Of a stretch of 24,960 nucleotides of DNA, positions 15,186 to 23,275 are shown in pieces. This DNA comes from Chloroflexota bacterium (lineage in GTDB: Bacteria; Chloroflexota; UBA6077; CF-72): the NCBI GenBank assembly GCA_019247135.1, contig JAFAPL010001105.1, positions 1 through 24,960 on the forward strand, in the 5' to 3' direction. Under the pieces are notes generated by a model. It did not search any database. It was not told where the DNA came from and saw only the letters and a list, made by a program, of their open reading frames with translations. Positions within the stretch are counted from its first letter, which is position 1. Every line of letters begins with the position of its first letter. A program made the translations under genes and the position numbers.

Positions 15186-16157
15186 ATGCATCGTCGATCT
15201 TCAATGTGGCGGCCCAGCAGAGCACATTGGTTCCACCTGCCGGCGGGCGCTCGGATGGCCGTACGGCTGGCGAGCGTTGCAGCACTCGCAACTGGTGGCG
15301 TAGCGCTCGGGCGCGGCGTAGTTGGAATCTCGAACATGCGCGGTTCGCTGGAACACCTGGTGGCAAGCAGTGTTTTGCCGGCGGAGGCTCACCCGTCGAC
15401 CTCCGTCGAAGCTGTGACTGCCGACGTTCATCCAGCCTTCAGCTCGAGCCTGCGCTCATGGATGGCGCCTCCGGCCGCGTCGACCACCTCGACGGCAGCA
15501 ACGGCGCCAGCACCGACGGCCGTCGTCACAGAGTCGGCGCCGGCACAAACCGGTGATACGTACGTCGTGGCGGCGGGCGACACGCTGTCGGGCATTGCTG
15601 AGCAGCACTCGGTCGACGTCGACCTCCTCGCGCGCGCCAATCATCTCAGCGACGTGAACCACCTCGTGCCCGGTGCACGCCTGGTCATCCCTGCGACTAC
15701 GATGGACGTCGCTCGAAGCGCTGCTGCGCTCGCGCAGCCGACACCAACACCGGCGCCTGCGCCGGTGCAGCTTCCGAGCACGCCGGCCAACGCTGCGCAG
15801 CCACCCGCGGCGGCGGCGCCTGGCGCAACGACTCCCGATTCGGCAGTGCGGAGCTTCTACGCGTACGTCGAGCAAGGCCAGTTTGGGCCGGCCGCCGCTC
15901 TGTGGAGTCCCCGCATGCGTGCGGCGTATCCACCTGCCGAGTACATCGACGGCCGGTTTGCTCAAACCAGCACGCTCACGGTTACCCGCGCTGACGTGAC
16001 TGCCCTCGACGCTGCTAGCGGTCGGGCCACCGTGGCCGTGCAGCTGGCGGAAGTCATCGGATCGCCCACGACGACTCGTCACTATGTCGGCACGTGGTCT
16101 CTCGTGCGCGGTCCAAACGGCTGGCAGTTGGATCAGCCGAATCTCCAAACCACCTGA
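15186..16157 (+). CDS. Membrane-anchored LysM-domain protein with NTF2-like C-terminus
   Basis: A 323-residue protein. An Arg-rich N-terminus and hydrophobic helix (about 24-48) make a signal anchor. After a Thr/Ala/Pro-rich stretch, a LysM domain spans about 125-169 (TYVVAAGDTLSGIAEQHSV, LVPGARLVIP), which binds N-acetylglucosamine-containing glycans such as peptidoglycan. A second Pro/Thr linker (178-215) leads to a C-terminal domain of about 110 residues (SAVRSFYAYVEQGQFGPAAALWSP, then alternating strands and WQLDQPN) that looks like an NTF2-like fold seen in secreted bacterial proteins. It is likely a cell-envelope protein. ATG 15186 is preferred; GTG 15141 and ATG 15204 are other possible starts. 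The next gene starts 20 bases later, so the two are probably co-transcribed. Confidence 0.82.
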   Translation: MHRRSSMWRPSRAHWFHLPAGARMAVRLASVAALATGGVALGRGVVGISNMRGSLEHLVASSVLPAEAHPSTSVEAVTADVHPAFSSSLRSWMAPPAASTTSTAATAPAPTAVVTESAPAQTGDTYVVAAGDTLSGIAEQHSVDVDLLARANHLSDVNHLVPGARLVIPATTMDVARSAAALAQPTPTPAPAPVQLPSTPANAAQPPAAAAPGATTPDSAVRSFYAYVEQGQFGPAAALWSPRMRAAYPPAEYIDGRFAQTSTLTVTRADVTALDAASGRATVAVQLAEVIGSPTTTRHYVGTWSLVRGPNGWQLDQPNLQTT

Positions 16158-16177
16158 CCGCTGTTGCGGAAACCGCA

Positions 16178-19039
16178 ATGAGCCACGCCGCGGACGCCGC
16201 ACGGCTGGTTTCGCAGTTTTCAGCGTTATGTCAACGCTGTGCCATCCTGGGCGATCACCTGGCCGACGCGTCTCGCGAGCTCGCAGCCGGCGGCGCGCTG
16301 CCGGGCGTCGCGCTCATCGACGAGCTGGACGTGGCTCGGTCCGAGTTCGCCGATATCCGCAGGCAGGCACTCGACCTCGCCGCGGCGCTGAACGCGTGCA
16401 GCCCTTCAGGGGCGCACGAAGCAGCCACGCTGGAGGCCCTGGAAACATTGCTGCGCTCTGTCGCGGAGGCAACTGAGAGGCAGGCGACGAGCGAGGCACG
16501 GCGACGCGCCCTGGCAGTCCTGGAGCGCGTCATGTCTCTGCGGCACCGTGAGGACGCGGAGTTCGGGCCACTCGCGGCATGCCACGCATCCGCGGCGGAG
16601 TTGACGGCTGTCATCTCCGGCGTGGAATGGCCCGCCACGCACCCCGAGCTGACGGCACTGGCTGATGGCAGCCACCCCTTTTCGCAGCTTGCAGATTTCG
16701 TCGAGCATCAAAGCGAGCTGGACGACGCCGGCTGGGAGCTCTTGCACGAGGCGGTCGCCGCGAGCCTCGGTCGGCCGCTGGCCGTTGCAGCCGCGCGAGG
16801 CAAGCTTCTGTTTGCTCAGCAGTCTTCGACGGTCCAGGACGATGAGGACGACTGGCCGACAGTCTCCATCGCCACACTACCGCCCGAGCAACCGGTCGGC
16901 TCACTGGTCTGGAGAGCATTGCTGGCCGATCGGCCGGCCGTCGCATTCTTGTCCGCTACTCTGGCCGACGGTGCGGCTGAGCGCGTCGACGCTCCGGTCT
17001 GGCTGCTGCGCTCGCTCGTGCTGAGCCGACACGTGCACTACCCCAACGGCGACATCGCACTGCAATTGGCCGAAGACTTCAGCTCCTGCGAGCCGACCGA
17101 GCTGGGCGCCGGAAGTGAGGGGCAGGAGGTCCCGCAGGCACTCAGGCTTCTCGTCGCCGCCGCTGCGCTGCGGCCGGCGCTCGTTGCGCCCGAGACCGGC
17201 GCCTGGGCAATATTGCGTGCGCTTCCCGAAGCTCCTGCTCTCCGGAGCACACAAGCCTACCTGCGCCAGGTAGCCGAGTATGGGGAGCGGAACGCCGCGA
17301 TAGCGTCGCACACGCTCGCGCCACTGCTCTCGTCGACGGTGTGGCGCGACCGGATGGAGGATCTACGGCGCGAGGTAGGCGCCTGGCGCGTGCGTTTCCT
17401 GGGCATGCGCTCGAGCTATCCGCCCGCGACTGCGGTCTGGCGGCGGTGGTTGCTCCCGGACGGGCTGATCCACGCCTTACTGGACCCGGTCACCCTGGAG
17501 GTGCGCGGCCTCGAGACCGCACGCGGGCTGGTCGAGCGATTGTCGAATGACGCGCAGATACGCTGGGAGATCGACGACACCGACCGGCGCCTGCTCGGGC
17601 GCGCGCACGGGCCAGACATCGCCATCCGACCGGACGCACTGGAGCAACTGGCCGAGCGCGTGCGAGAGGCAGTTGGGTTCGTACGCCGCTGGATCGCGCT
17701 CGAGGAGTGTCGCCCCAATCGTCCGGACGACGAGCCCCGCAAAGCCGGGCTACGCCTGCAACAGCAGCTCGCAGAACTTCGACCGGCCGTCATCGACGAG
17801 CTTGCAGCTGCGCAGGCCGAGGCTCGCTCATTGCCATTGCAGGCCGCGCTCGCCGAGTGCCGGGCCGCGCTCAGCGACGTGGATGCGCTGCTCGACGATT
17901 CGTCGTCACTCGCGCTGCGTGAGCCACCGCTAGCAGCGCTCCTGTATGCCGATTTGCTGCACGTCGCCGGATCCTGTCTCGATGAGAACTGGCTGCCCTG
18001 CCGGGGCAGTCGCGCCTCGCGCGACCGTCTCGAACAGCTCCTCGGCATGGATCATCGCTCCGCGTGGCGGGCGACGTTCGAGCGTCGTCGACTCGAGAAA
18101 GACCACCTGGCCACGCTGGAGGTGATCCAGTGCCTGGAGATGCAGCGCGAGGGCGCGCGCGAGCTGCAAGCAGCGCGAGCCGAGGATTTGCAGCGCTGCC
18201 GCAACGCGCTGCGGCATGACGTGGAGCAGACCCGCGAGCTGGTCGACGTTGCGGCGGCCGAGGGTCGGCTGGACGACGACACGCGCGCTCGGCTGCTGGC
18301 TGTCGTCGAGCAGATCGGGATGATCGTTCCGGATGTACTTCGATTCGAGCCGCGACACGCGCGCCTGCGACACGTCCGTGAGGAGCTTGAACGCATCCGT
18401 GAAGCCATGCACAGCCGTGCCGAGCCCGCCGCGGAGCGAAACGTCGGCCGTCGATCGCTGCTGGCCGGCGGCGCCTGGCGCGAAGCCACTTCTCTGTTCC
18501 TTGCAGGCCTGGGCGAGAACAGACCGGAGTCATCGAGCGTCATCGCCCGTGCCCTGTCGCTGGCCAACTACGAGCAGGATGCGATTCAACGCCTGGCCGC
18601 GCTGCTCTCGCAGCGTGCCGTGGGCGGACTCGTCACCCGCGATGTCGTCGACAGCGTCGCCAGCAGCCGCGAAGGTGCCGAGACATTGACCGCCGACCTG
18701 CGAGCCAGACTGGAGGGCGATCCGCGCCAGCGCATCCTGCTGTACAGCCTGGCTCTTGGGTACCGCGACGCCCGAGAGGATGCCAACCCTGCCGGCGAGG
18801 GCGTAAGCAGCGAGTGGCTGCGCGAGCAGGCAGATCTGTGGTGTCCAGAATCTTTTCGAGCTTCCGCGACGGGCGCGGCCACCGCCGATTCTGTTGAGGA
18901 GATGCTCGGTCTGGGGCTGCTGCGCTCGCTAGGACCTGACCGGTTCATTCCAGGAAGCCCGAACCTCCTGCCCTACCTGGGGCGCGAAGAAGAGCTGATC
19001 GGCACCCTGCTCGAGTGCGACAACCAGCCTGGAGGTTAG
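16178..19039 (+). CDS. Large, mostly helical protein of unknown function
   Basis: A 953-residue protein with GCGGAAA before ATG 16178. It is Ala-, Leu-, Arg- and Glu-rich, strongly helical, with no signal peptide, membrane helix, P-loop or other catalytic motif that I can see. A coiled-coil-like segment lies at about 630-750 (LEKDHLATLEVIQCLEMQRE, then ARELQAARAEDLQRCR). The C-terminal 45 residues (EEMLGLGLLRSLGPDRFIPG, then NLLPYLGREEELIGTLLE) resemble the winged-helix end that follows ATPase domains in some large NTPases, where a final SPN-type motif and LG precede a helix. That likeness is from memory and weak, and the ATPase itself is missing. It follows the LysM protein in the same transcript direction. 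I do not assign a function. Confidence 0.7.
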   Translation: MSHAADAARLVSQFSALCQRCAILGDHLADASRELAAGGALPGVALIDELDVARSEFADIRRQALDLAAALNACSPSGAHEAATLEALETLLRSVAEATERQATSEARRRALAVLERVMSLRHREDAEFGPLAACHASAAELTAVISGVEWPATHPELTALADGSHPFSQLADFVEHQSELDDAGWELLHEAVAASLGRPLAVAAARGKLLFAQQSSTVQDDEDDWPTVSIATLPPEQPVGSLVWRALLADRPAVAFLSATLADGAAERVDAPVWLLRSLVLSRHVHYPNGDIALQLAEDFSSCEPTELGAGSEGQEVPQALRLLVAAAALRPALVAPETGAWAILRALPEAPALRSTQAYLRQVAEYGERNAAIASHTLAPLLSSTVWRDRMEDLRREVGAWRVRFLGMRSSYPPATAVWRRWLLPDGLIHALLDPVTLEVRGLETARGLVERLSNDAQIRWEIDDTDRRLLGRAHGPDIAIRPDALEQLAERVREAVGFVRRWIALEECRPNRPDDEPRKAGLRLQQQLAELRPAVIDELAAAQAEARSLPLQAALAECRAALSDVDALLDDSSSLALREPPLAALLYADLLHVAGSCLDENWLPCRGSRASRDRLEQLLGMDHRSAWRATFERRRLEKDHLATLEVIQCLEMQREGARELQAARAEDLQRCRNALRHDVEQTRELVDVAAAEGRLDDDTRARLLAVVEQIGMIVPDVLRFEPRHARLRHVREELERIREAMHSRAEPAAERNVGRRSLLAGGAWREATSLFLAGLGENRPESSSVIARALSLANYEQDAIQRLAALLSQRAVGGLVTRDVVDSVASSREGAETLTADLRARLEGDPRQRILLYSLALGYRDAREDANPAGEGVSSEWLREQADLWCPESFRASATGAATADSVEEMLGLGLLRSLGPDRFIPGSPNLLPYLGREEELIGTLLECDNQPGG

Positions 19040-19192
19040 CTCGGCCGTGAGGCGGCGATCTTCGATACAGGACGGAGATGAAGAGGTCAGCTGAGTGCGT
19101 AATGCGCATTGTGAAACACGCACGGCTTGATCCAGCGCGCTATGCTGGGCACTCGTTGAGGGCGGGGGTTGGCTTGTGACGGTGGTGCGCGC

Positions 19193-19798
19193 GTGACGCT
19201 TGAAGCTGACCTGCTTCGCCCGGACCAGCCATTCACGCTGCGGCAGCCGCGCCCCGACCTGGCCGACGATGCGATGTTCCTCGAACTCTGCCGGGCTCAC
19301 CCCGACCTCCGCATCGAAACTGACCCTGAGGGCACGTTGATTGTTATGTCGCCGACCGGCTGGCGGTCGTCCAACCGCAACGCACGCATCACGTCCCAGT
19401 TGCTTGTCTGGGCAGAGCGCGACGGCACGGGCCAGGTCAGCGACTCCTCTGGCCTGTTTCATCTGCGTGGACGCGCGCGCCGGGCGCCCGACGCGGCCTG
19501 GACGCGTTCGGATCGTCTGGCCGATGTAGCCGCAAGCGAGCAAGAGGGCATCCTGCCGATTGCACCGGATTTCGTGATCGAGCTGCGCTCTCCGTCCGAC
19601 CGGATCGAAGATCTACTCGACAAGATGCAGGAATACGCGGCGAGCGGGGTGCCGCTCGGATGGCTCATCGATCCGCTGCAGAGGCGCTGTTATGAAGTCC
19701 GCCCGGGGCGGACGGTGGTGGTGCACGTCGATCCTACGGAGCTCTCCGGCGACCCGGAGCTGCCGGGCTTTCGACTTGACCTGACGCGCATCTGGTGA
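19193..19798 (+). CDS. Uma2-family (DUF820) PD-(D/E)xK-type endonuclease-like protein
   Basis: A 201-residue protein. Typical parts of the family are visible: TLIVMSPTGWRSSNRNARI (48-66), RRAPDAAW with Asp100, PDFVIELRSPSDRIEDLLDK (125-144) with Glu130 and Lys144, then YAASGVPLGWLIDP (148-161) and a final PGFRLDLTRIW. The Asp, Glu and Lys match the restriction-nuclease-like fold. These proteins are very numerous in Cyanobacteria and Chloroflexota; their biological role is not established. GTG 19193 is chosen because GGTGG lies about 7 bases before it; TTG 19169 would add 8 residues. The next gene starts 9 bases after the stop, so it seems to head a short operon with acyl-CoA genes, though no functional link is evident. 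Confidence 0.88.
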   Translation: MTLEADLLRPDQPFTLRQPRPDLADDAMFLELCRAHPDLRIETDPEGTLIVMSPTGWRSSNRNARITSQLLVWAERDGTGQVSDSSGLFHLRGRARRAPDAAWTRSDRLADVAASEQEGILPIAPDFVIELRSPSDRIEDLLDKMQEYAASGVPLGWLIDPLQRRCYEVRPGRTVVVHVDPTELSGDPELPGFRLDLTRIW

Positions 19799-19807
19799 GC
19801 GGGTCCG

Positions 19808-20578
19808 ATGCAAGACAGTACCGTGCTGCTGGAGGTCGCCGGGGCGCTGGCGAGGGTCACGCTCAACCGGCCGGAGCGACTGAACGCGATGGACCTGGCC
19901 TGGATCGAGGGTTTGAACGCTGTCGTCGACCGGCTGGCAGAGAGCCCGGACGTCGCCGTGGTGGTGATCCGCGGAGCAGGTCGCGCCTTCTGCGCCGGCC
20001 TGGACCTGGACATGCTGGAGGCCAGCGGCATGCCGCCGGGCTTTTACGAGGGCCAGGAGCGTGCCTTCCGAAGGCTGGAGTTGCTCGAGGCAATCACCAT
20101 CGCCGCGATCCACGGCTATTGCCTCGGGGGCGGTGTTCAGCTCGCCATCACCTGTGACCTGCGCGTGTGCAGCTCCGACGCGGTGCTCGGGCTGCCGGCG
20201 GTCAACGAGGGCCTGTTTCCTGGCCTCGCGCCATTCCGCCTGCCACACATCGTCGGGCTGGGTACCGCGGCACGGCTGGTGCTATCAGGTGAGAGCATCG
20301 GCGCTGACGAGGCGCTGCGCCTCGGCCTGATCGACTACGTCGTGCCCGCGGCGCAGTTCGAGAGCGGGCTCGACCAGATCGTGCAGACCTACCTGAGCGC
20401 GCCGCGTGCGGCCGTGGCTGGCTCGAAACGACTGCTGCGAAAAGCGTTCACGGCTACGTGGGAGGACGCCTACAACCTGTCCCTGCCCCTGCTGCAAGCA
20501 TGTCTCGCGTCCGACGACGTGGCCGCGGCCCGTGAGGCGCGGCGTCAGCAGCGACGCCAGCCGCGCAGTCGCCCGTAG
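19808..20578 (+). CDS. Enoyl-CoA hydratase/isomerase family (crotonase fold)
   Basis: A 256-residue protein with the crotonase signature. The first oxyanion-hole segment is GAGRAFCAGLDLDML (56-70) and the second is HGYCLGGGVQLAITCDLRV (102-120). Glu134 in AVNEGLFPGL lies at the place of the first catalytic glutamate of hydratases. The second glutamate position (near residue 150, LPHIVGLGTA) is not acidic, so it may be an isomerase, a hydrolase or another crotonase rather than a classic hydratase. It acts on acyl-CoA in fatty acid or aromatic compound breakdown. The C-terminus is Arg/Gln-rich and probably disordered. It is followed after 18 bases by an acyl-CoA synthetase gene, which would make its substrate. 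Confidence 0.9.
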   Translation: MQDSTVLLEVAGALARVTLNRPERLNAMDLAWIEGLNAVVDRLAESPDVAVVVIRGAGRAFCAGLDLDMLEASGMPPGFYEGQERAFRRLELLEAITIAAIHGYCLGGGVQLAITCDLRVCSSDAVLGLPAVNEGLFPGLAPFRLPHIVGLGTAARLVLSGESIGADEALRLGLIDYVVPAAQFESGLDQIVQTYLSAPRAAVAGSKRLLRKAFTATWEDAYNLSLPLLQACLASDDVAAAREARRQQRRQPRSRP

Positions 20579-20596
20579 GAGCACGAAACGGCTGCC

Positions 20597-22210
20597 ATGA
20601 ACGCGAAGCGGCCGCCAGCAGACACGACGAGTGGCGCATTGCTGCACGACGCGCTCGATCGCTGGTCAACCCGGCAGCCGCATGCGCTGTTCGCCGCCGA
20701 CGCGGGTCGGAAGCTGAGGTATGCGGAGGCGCAGGCGGCCACGCGCCGGCTCGCGGCCGCGTTCCAGCGGGCCGGCTTGCGACCGGAGGCGCGCGTCGCG
20801 GTGCTCGCAAAGAACCGCGTGGAGGTCGTCCTGCTCTACTACGCCGCCGCGCGGGCGGGTCTCACGGTCGTGCCGCTCAACACGCGACTCGCACCTGAGG
20901 AGTGGGCCTACATCCTCGACGACGCTCGGCCGTCGGCCATATTCGTGGATGGCCCATTCATGCAGGCGATCGACCGCCTGCGCACCACCCTGGCCGATCC
21001 AGCCGAACGTTATGTCGCGCTCGAGCCAGACGACGCCCGTATCGCGGGATGGGAATCGTTCGAGCAGTGGCTGGCCCCCCAGCACGACCGGGACGTGGTG
21101 ATGCCGCCCGATCCGGATCGGGATGTGCTGCAGTTGTATACGAGCGCGACCACCGGCAGGCCCAAGGGCGCGGTGCTCACCCATAAGGCCGTGTGCGCCA
21201 ACATCACCCAGGTCGGACAGGCGATTGGCGTGTCGCCCGGCGAACGAAGCCTGGTAGTCGCGCCCCTGTTTCATGCCGCGGTGGTGCCCAGCACCCTGAC
21301 TCCGCTGGCGTATGGCGGCAGCATCTACCTGCAGGCGGACTTCCGACCGACTGAAGTCGTCCGCGCGCTGAACGAGGAGCAAATCGGCTTCACGGTGCTG
21401 GTGCCGGCCATGCTCCAGGCGTGTCTGGCCGAGCTCGGCACGCTAGCCACGCGACACTTCGAGGCGCTCCGGCTGATCTATTACGGCAGCTCGCCGATAG
21501 CCCGGCCGACCTTGCGGGCGGCCATCGACGCTTTTGGCTGCGGCTTCATGCAGTCGTACGGCATGACCGAGGCCAGCCAGGCTGTCACTTTCCTCACGCC
21601 CCAGGACCACTTGCGTGGTCTGGCGGATCGACCCGAGCTGTTGCTGTCGGCGGGCCGCCCAGCCTCGCAGACGGAGATCGCGATCCTGGATCCACTCGAT
21701 CGGCAGCTGCCACCCGGCGAGCCGGGCGAAGTCGTCATACGCGGTCCGCAGCTCATGCGCTGCTACTGGCATCAGCCCGAGGCGACGGCAGCCACCTTGC
21801 GCGACGGCTGGCTGCACACCGGCGACGTCGGCAGCCTCGATACTGACGGGTACCTGACGATCCGCGATCGGTTGAAGGACATGATCGTGTCGGGTGGCGA
21901 GAACGTCTATCCACGCGCGATCGAGGAGGTCCTCATGCACCACTCGGCCGTGGCCGAGGCGGCGGTGATCGGCGTGCCGGACCCGCGCTGGGGTGAGACG
22001 GTCAAGGCGGTGATCGTTCCACGCGAGGACGCCTCGTTCAGCCCCGATGAGGTGATCGCCTTCTGCCGTGAGCGTCTTGGCGGGTTCGAGGTTCCTCGCT
22101 CGGTCGACGTCGTGGACAGGCTGCCGCGCAACGCGGCGGGCAAGGTGCTCAAACGCGTCCTGCGCGAGGCGTACTGGGCCGGTCAGGAACGAGGCGTGGC
22201 AGGCGCGTGA
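20597..22210 (+). CDS. AMP-forming acyl-CoA synthetase (long-chain fatty-acid-CoA-ligase-like)
   Basis: A 537-residue ANL-superfamily enzyme. Motifs in order: the ATP-binding loop YTSATTGRPKGAVLTHKA (about 179-196), QSYGMTEASQAV (about 317-328), the hinge and C-terminal domain start GYLTIRDRLKDMIVSGGENV (about 418-437), IEEVLMHH, and AAGKVLKRVL with the catalytic lysine (about 513-522). Length fits the family. It activates a carboxylic acid with ATP and CoA; the acid is not known from sequence. ATG 20597 is used although the only ribosome-site-like sequence (TAGGAG, partly in the previous stop codon) is rather far upstream. It forms an operon with the preceding crotonase. It ends 43 bases from the convergent parB-like gene. 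Confidence 0.92.
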   Translation: MNAKRPPADTTSGALLHDALDRWSTRQPHALFAADAGRKLRYAEAQAATRRLAAAFQRAGLRPEARVAVLAKNRVEVVLLYYAAARAGLTVVPLNTRLAPEEWAYILDDARPSAIFVDGPFMQAIDRLRTTLADPAERYVALEPDDARIAGWESFEQWLAPQHDRDVVMPPDPDRDVLQLYTSATTGRPKGAVLTHKAVCANITQVGQAIGVSPGERSLVVAPLFHAAVVPSTLTPLAYGGSIYLQADFRPTEVVRALNEEQIGFTVLVPAMLQACLAELGTLATRHFEALRLIYYGSSPIARPTLRAAIDAFGCGFMQSYGMTEASQAVTFLTPQDHLRGLADRPELLLSAGRPASQTEIAILDPLDRQLPPGEPGEVVIRGPQLMRCYWHQPEATAATLRDGWLHTGDVGSLDTDGYLTIRDRLKDMIVSGGENVYPRAIEEVLMHHSAVAEAAVIGVPDPRWGETVKAVIVPREDASFSPDEVIAFCRERLGGFEVPRSVDVVDRLPRNAAGKVLKRVLREAYWAGQERGVAGA

Positions 22211-22253
22211 ATCAGGGCCAGTCGCTCGAGCTGCTGGTCAGCTGCACACCCAT

Positions 22254-23156
22254 CTAGAACGGATGTTCGGAACGCGGAGTGCGTCGGCTGGCGCGCGCGG
22301 TGGGCGTCTTCGGTAGGGCGGGGAAGACCGGCTCGCGGGTGACGGTCGTCGCGCGAGCGAGCAGCACCAGGTCGCGGAAGAGGGAGCGCAAGGCGGCCCG
22401 GTCGGCGGACGTCAGGTCCTCGTTGCGGATCTCGAGCACCAGTCGATGGAACTGGCGGATAGCCTGGGTCAGGCCGCGTGGTCGCACAGGTGAAACCGGC
22501 TCTGCCGCCCGGCCGGATGAGGACCGCTCGGGCGCGTGCGCTGGCGGCTCTGGCTGTGGCTCGCGCACGGCGGCGCGGGCGCGCACCTGATCCCAGCGCT
22601 CGCGCAGAGCCCGCTCGACGAGCACGAGACGCTGGTCGACCGGCGCGGCGAGCAATTCCTCGGCGGTCGATACCGGCAGCCCGCGGTCCACGATGGCCGC
22701 ACGCAGCAGCGGGTCGTCGAATACGCGGACGCGCTTGGAAACGTACGCCACCGAGCGTTTCACCGACTCGGCGACCTGCTGGGTCGTCCAGCGGCGGGTG
22801 CGGATCAGCTCGCCGAAGGCGTCGGCCTCCTCTTCGGCCGACAGGTCCTCGCGCTGCAAGTTCTCGATCAAGTCCAGCAAGTAGGCTTCGTCCGCGTTGA
22901 CGGTGCGCACGAAGGCGGTGATGGTGGTCCAGCGGAGCAGCCTGGCGGCAGCCAGGCGGCGCATGCCGGAGGTCAACGCGTACCGCTCGCCGACGGCTCG
23001 CACGCTGATCGGCTGCTGGAGGCCGTAGTCTTGCATGGAGTCCGCCAGAGCGGCAATGTCGCCCAACATGCGTCGTGTTGGACGGCCCGGAAGGTCGATG
23101 CGATCGACTGGGATCTCGGTCAGGGTCGCGTGGTGAGCGGCCCCATCGATGCGCAT
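22254..23156 (-). CDS. ParB/Spo0J-family DNA-binding protein without a neighbouring parA
   Basis: A 300-residue protein. The N-terminal ParB domain starts with IPVDRIDLPGRPTR (15-28). It has LQQPISVRAV (46-55), the nucleotide-binding patch GMRRLAAARLL (64-74; a variant of the usual GERRxRA) and ENLQREDLSAEEEADAF (98-114). A helix-turn-helix follows at about 120-145 (WTTQQVAESVKRSVAYVSKR). A flexible Pro/Glu-rich stretch (about 205-235) leads to a helical end. ParB proteins are CTPase clamps that load on parS sites for chromosome or plasmid segregation; relatives act as regulators. ATG 23156 is chosen because GGAG lies 5 bases before it; ATG 23216 would add 20 residues. A parS-like palindrome sits upstream (23255-23275). 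No parA, gidB or other origin gene is seen in the window. Confidence 0.88.
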   Translation of the reverse strand: MRIDGAAHHATLTEIPVDRIDLPGRPTRRMLGDIAALADSMQDYGLQQPISVRAVGERYALTSGMRRLAAARLLRWTTITAFVRTVNADEAYLLDLIENLQREDLSAEEEADAFGELIRTRRWTTQQVAESVKRSVAYVSKRVRVFDDPLLRAAIVDRGLPVSTAEELLAAPVDQRLVLVERALRERWDQVRARAAVREPQPEPPAHAPERSSSGRAAEPVSPVRPRGLTQAIRQFHRLVLEIRNEDLTSADRAALRSLFRDLVLLARATTVTREPVFPALPKTPTARASRRTPRSEHPF

Positions 23157-23161
23157 ATGGG

Positions 23162-23165
23162 CTCC
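23162..23165 (-). promoter_or_regulatory. Ribosome binding site supporting the shorter ParB start
   Basis: GGAG (23165 to 23162 on the minus strand) within GCGGAG lies 5 bases before ATG 23156. The upstream ATG 23216 has no such site. Confidence 0.45.
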
Positions 23166-23254
23166 GCTGCCCCTGCTCGAGTCATGAGTTTTCCTGGTCG
23201 AACCGCCGCGACTCATAGCACGACAGTGTAGGCGCCCCGCAGGGGTCAGATGTG

Positions 23255-23275
23255 CATGTTTCGTTACGAAACATG
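23255..23275. promoter_or_regulatory. parS-like palindrome upstream of the ParB-family gene
   Basis: CATGTTTCG, spacer TTA, CGAAACATG: a perfect 9-bp inverted repeat. Its core is TGTTTC-N5-GAAACA (23257-23273). The known chromosomal parS consensus is TGTTTC-ACGT-GAAACA, so the arms are the same and the centre is one base longer and different. It lies 98 bases upstream of the parB-like start at 23156, and its spacer is the stop codon of the preceding minus-strand gene. It may be a binding site for the encoded ParB or an operator for its gene; a short terminator hairpin is the other option. Confidence 0.5.

Noticed and set aside
19127..19146. TTGATC and TATGCT as a possible promoter before the Uma2 gene
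   Set aside because: The spacing is only 8 bases, far from the usual 16-18, and no alternative -35 at proper distance was found.
19193..22210. Defence island around the Uma2 nuclease
   Set aside because: Neighbours are ordinary acyl-CoA metabolism genes; no helicase, methylase, toxin-antitoxin or integrase is nearby.
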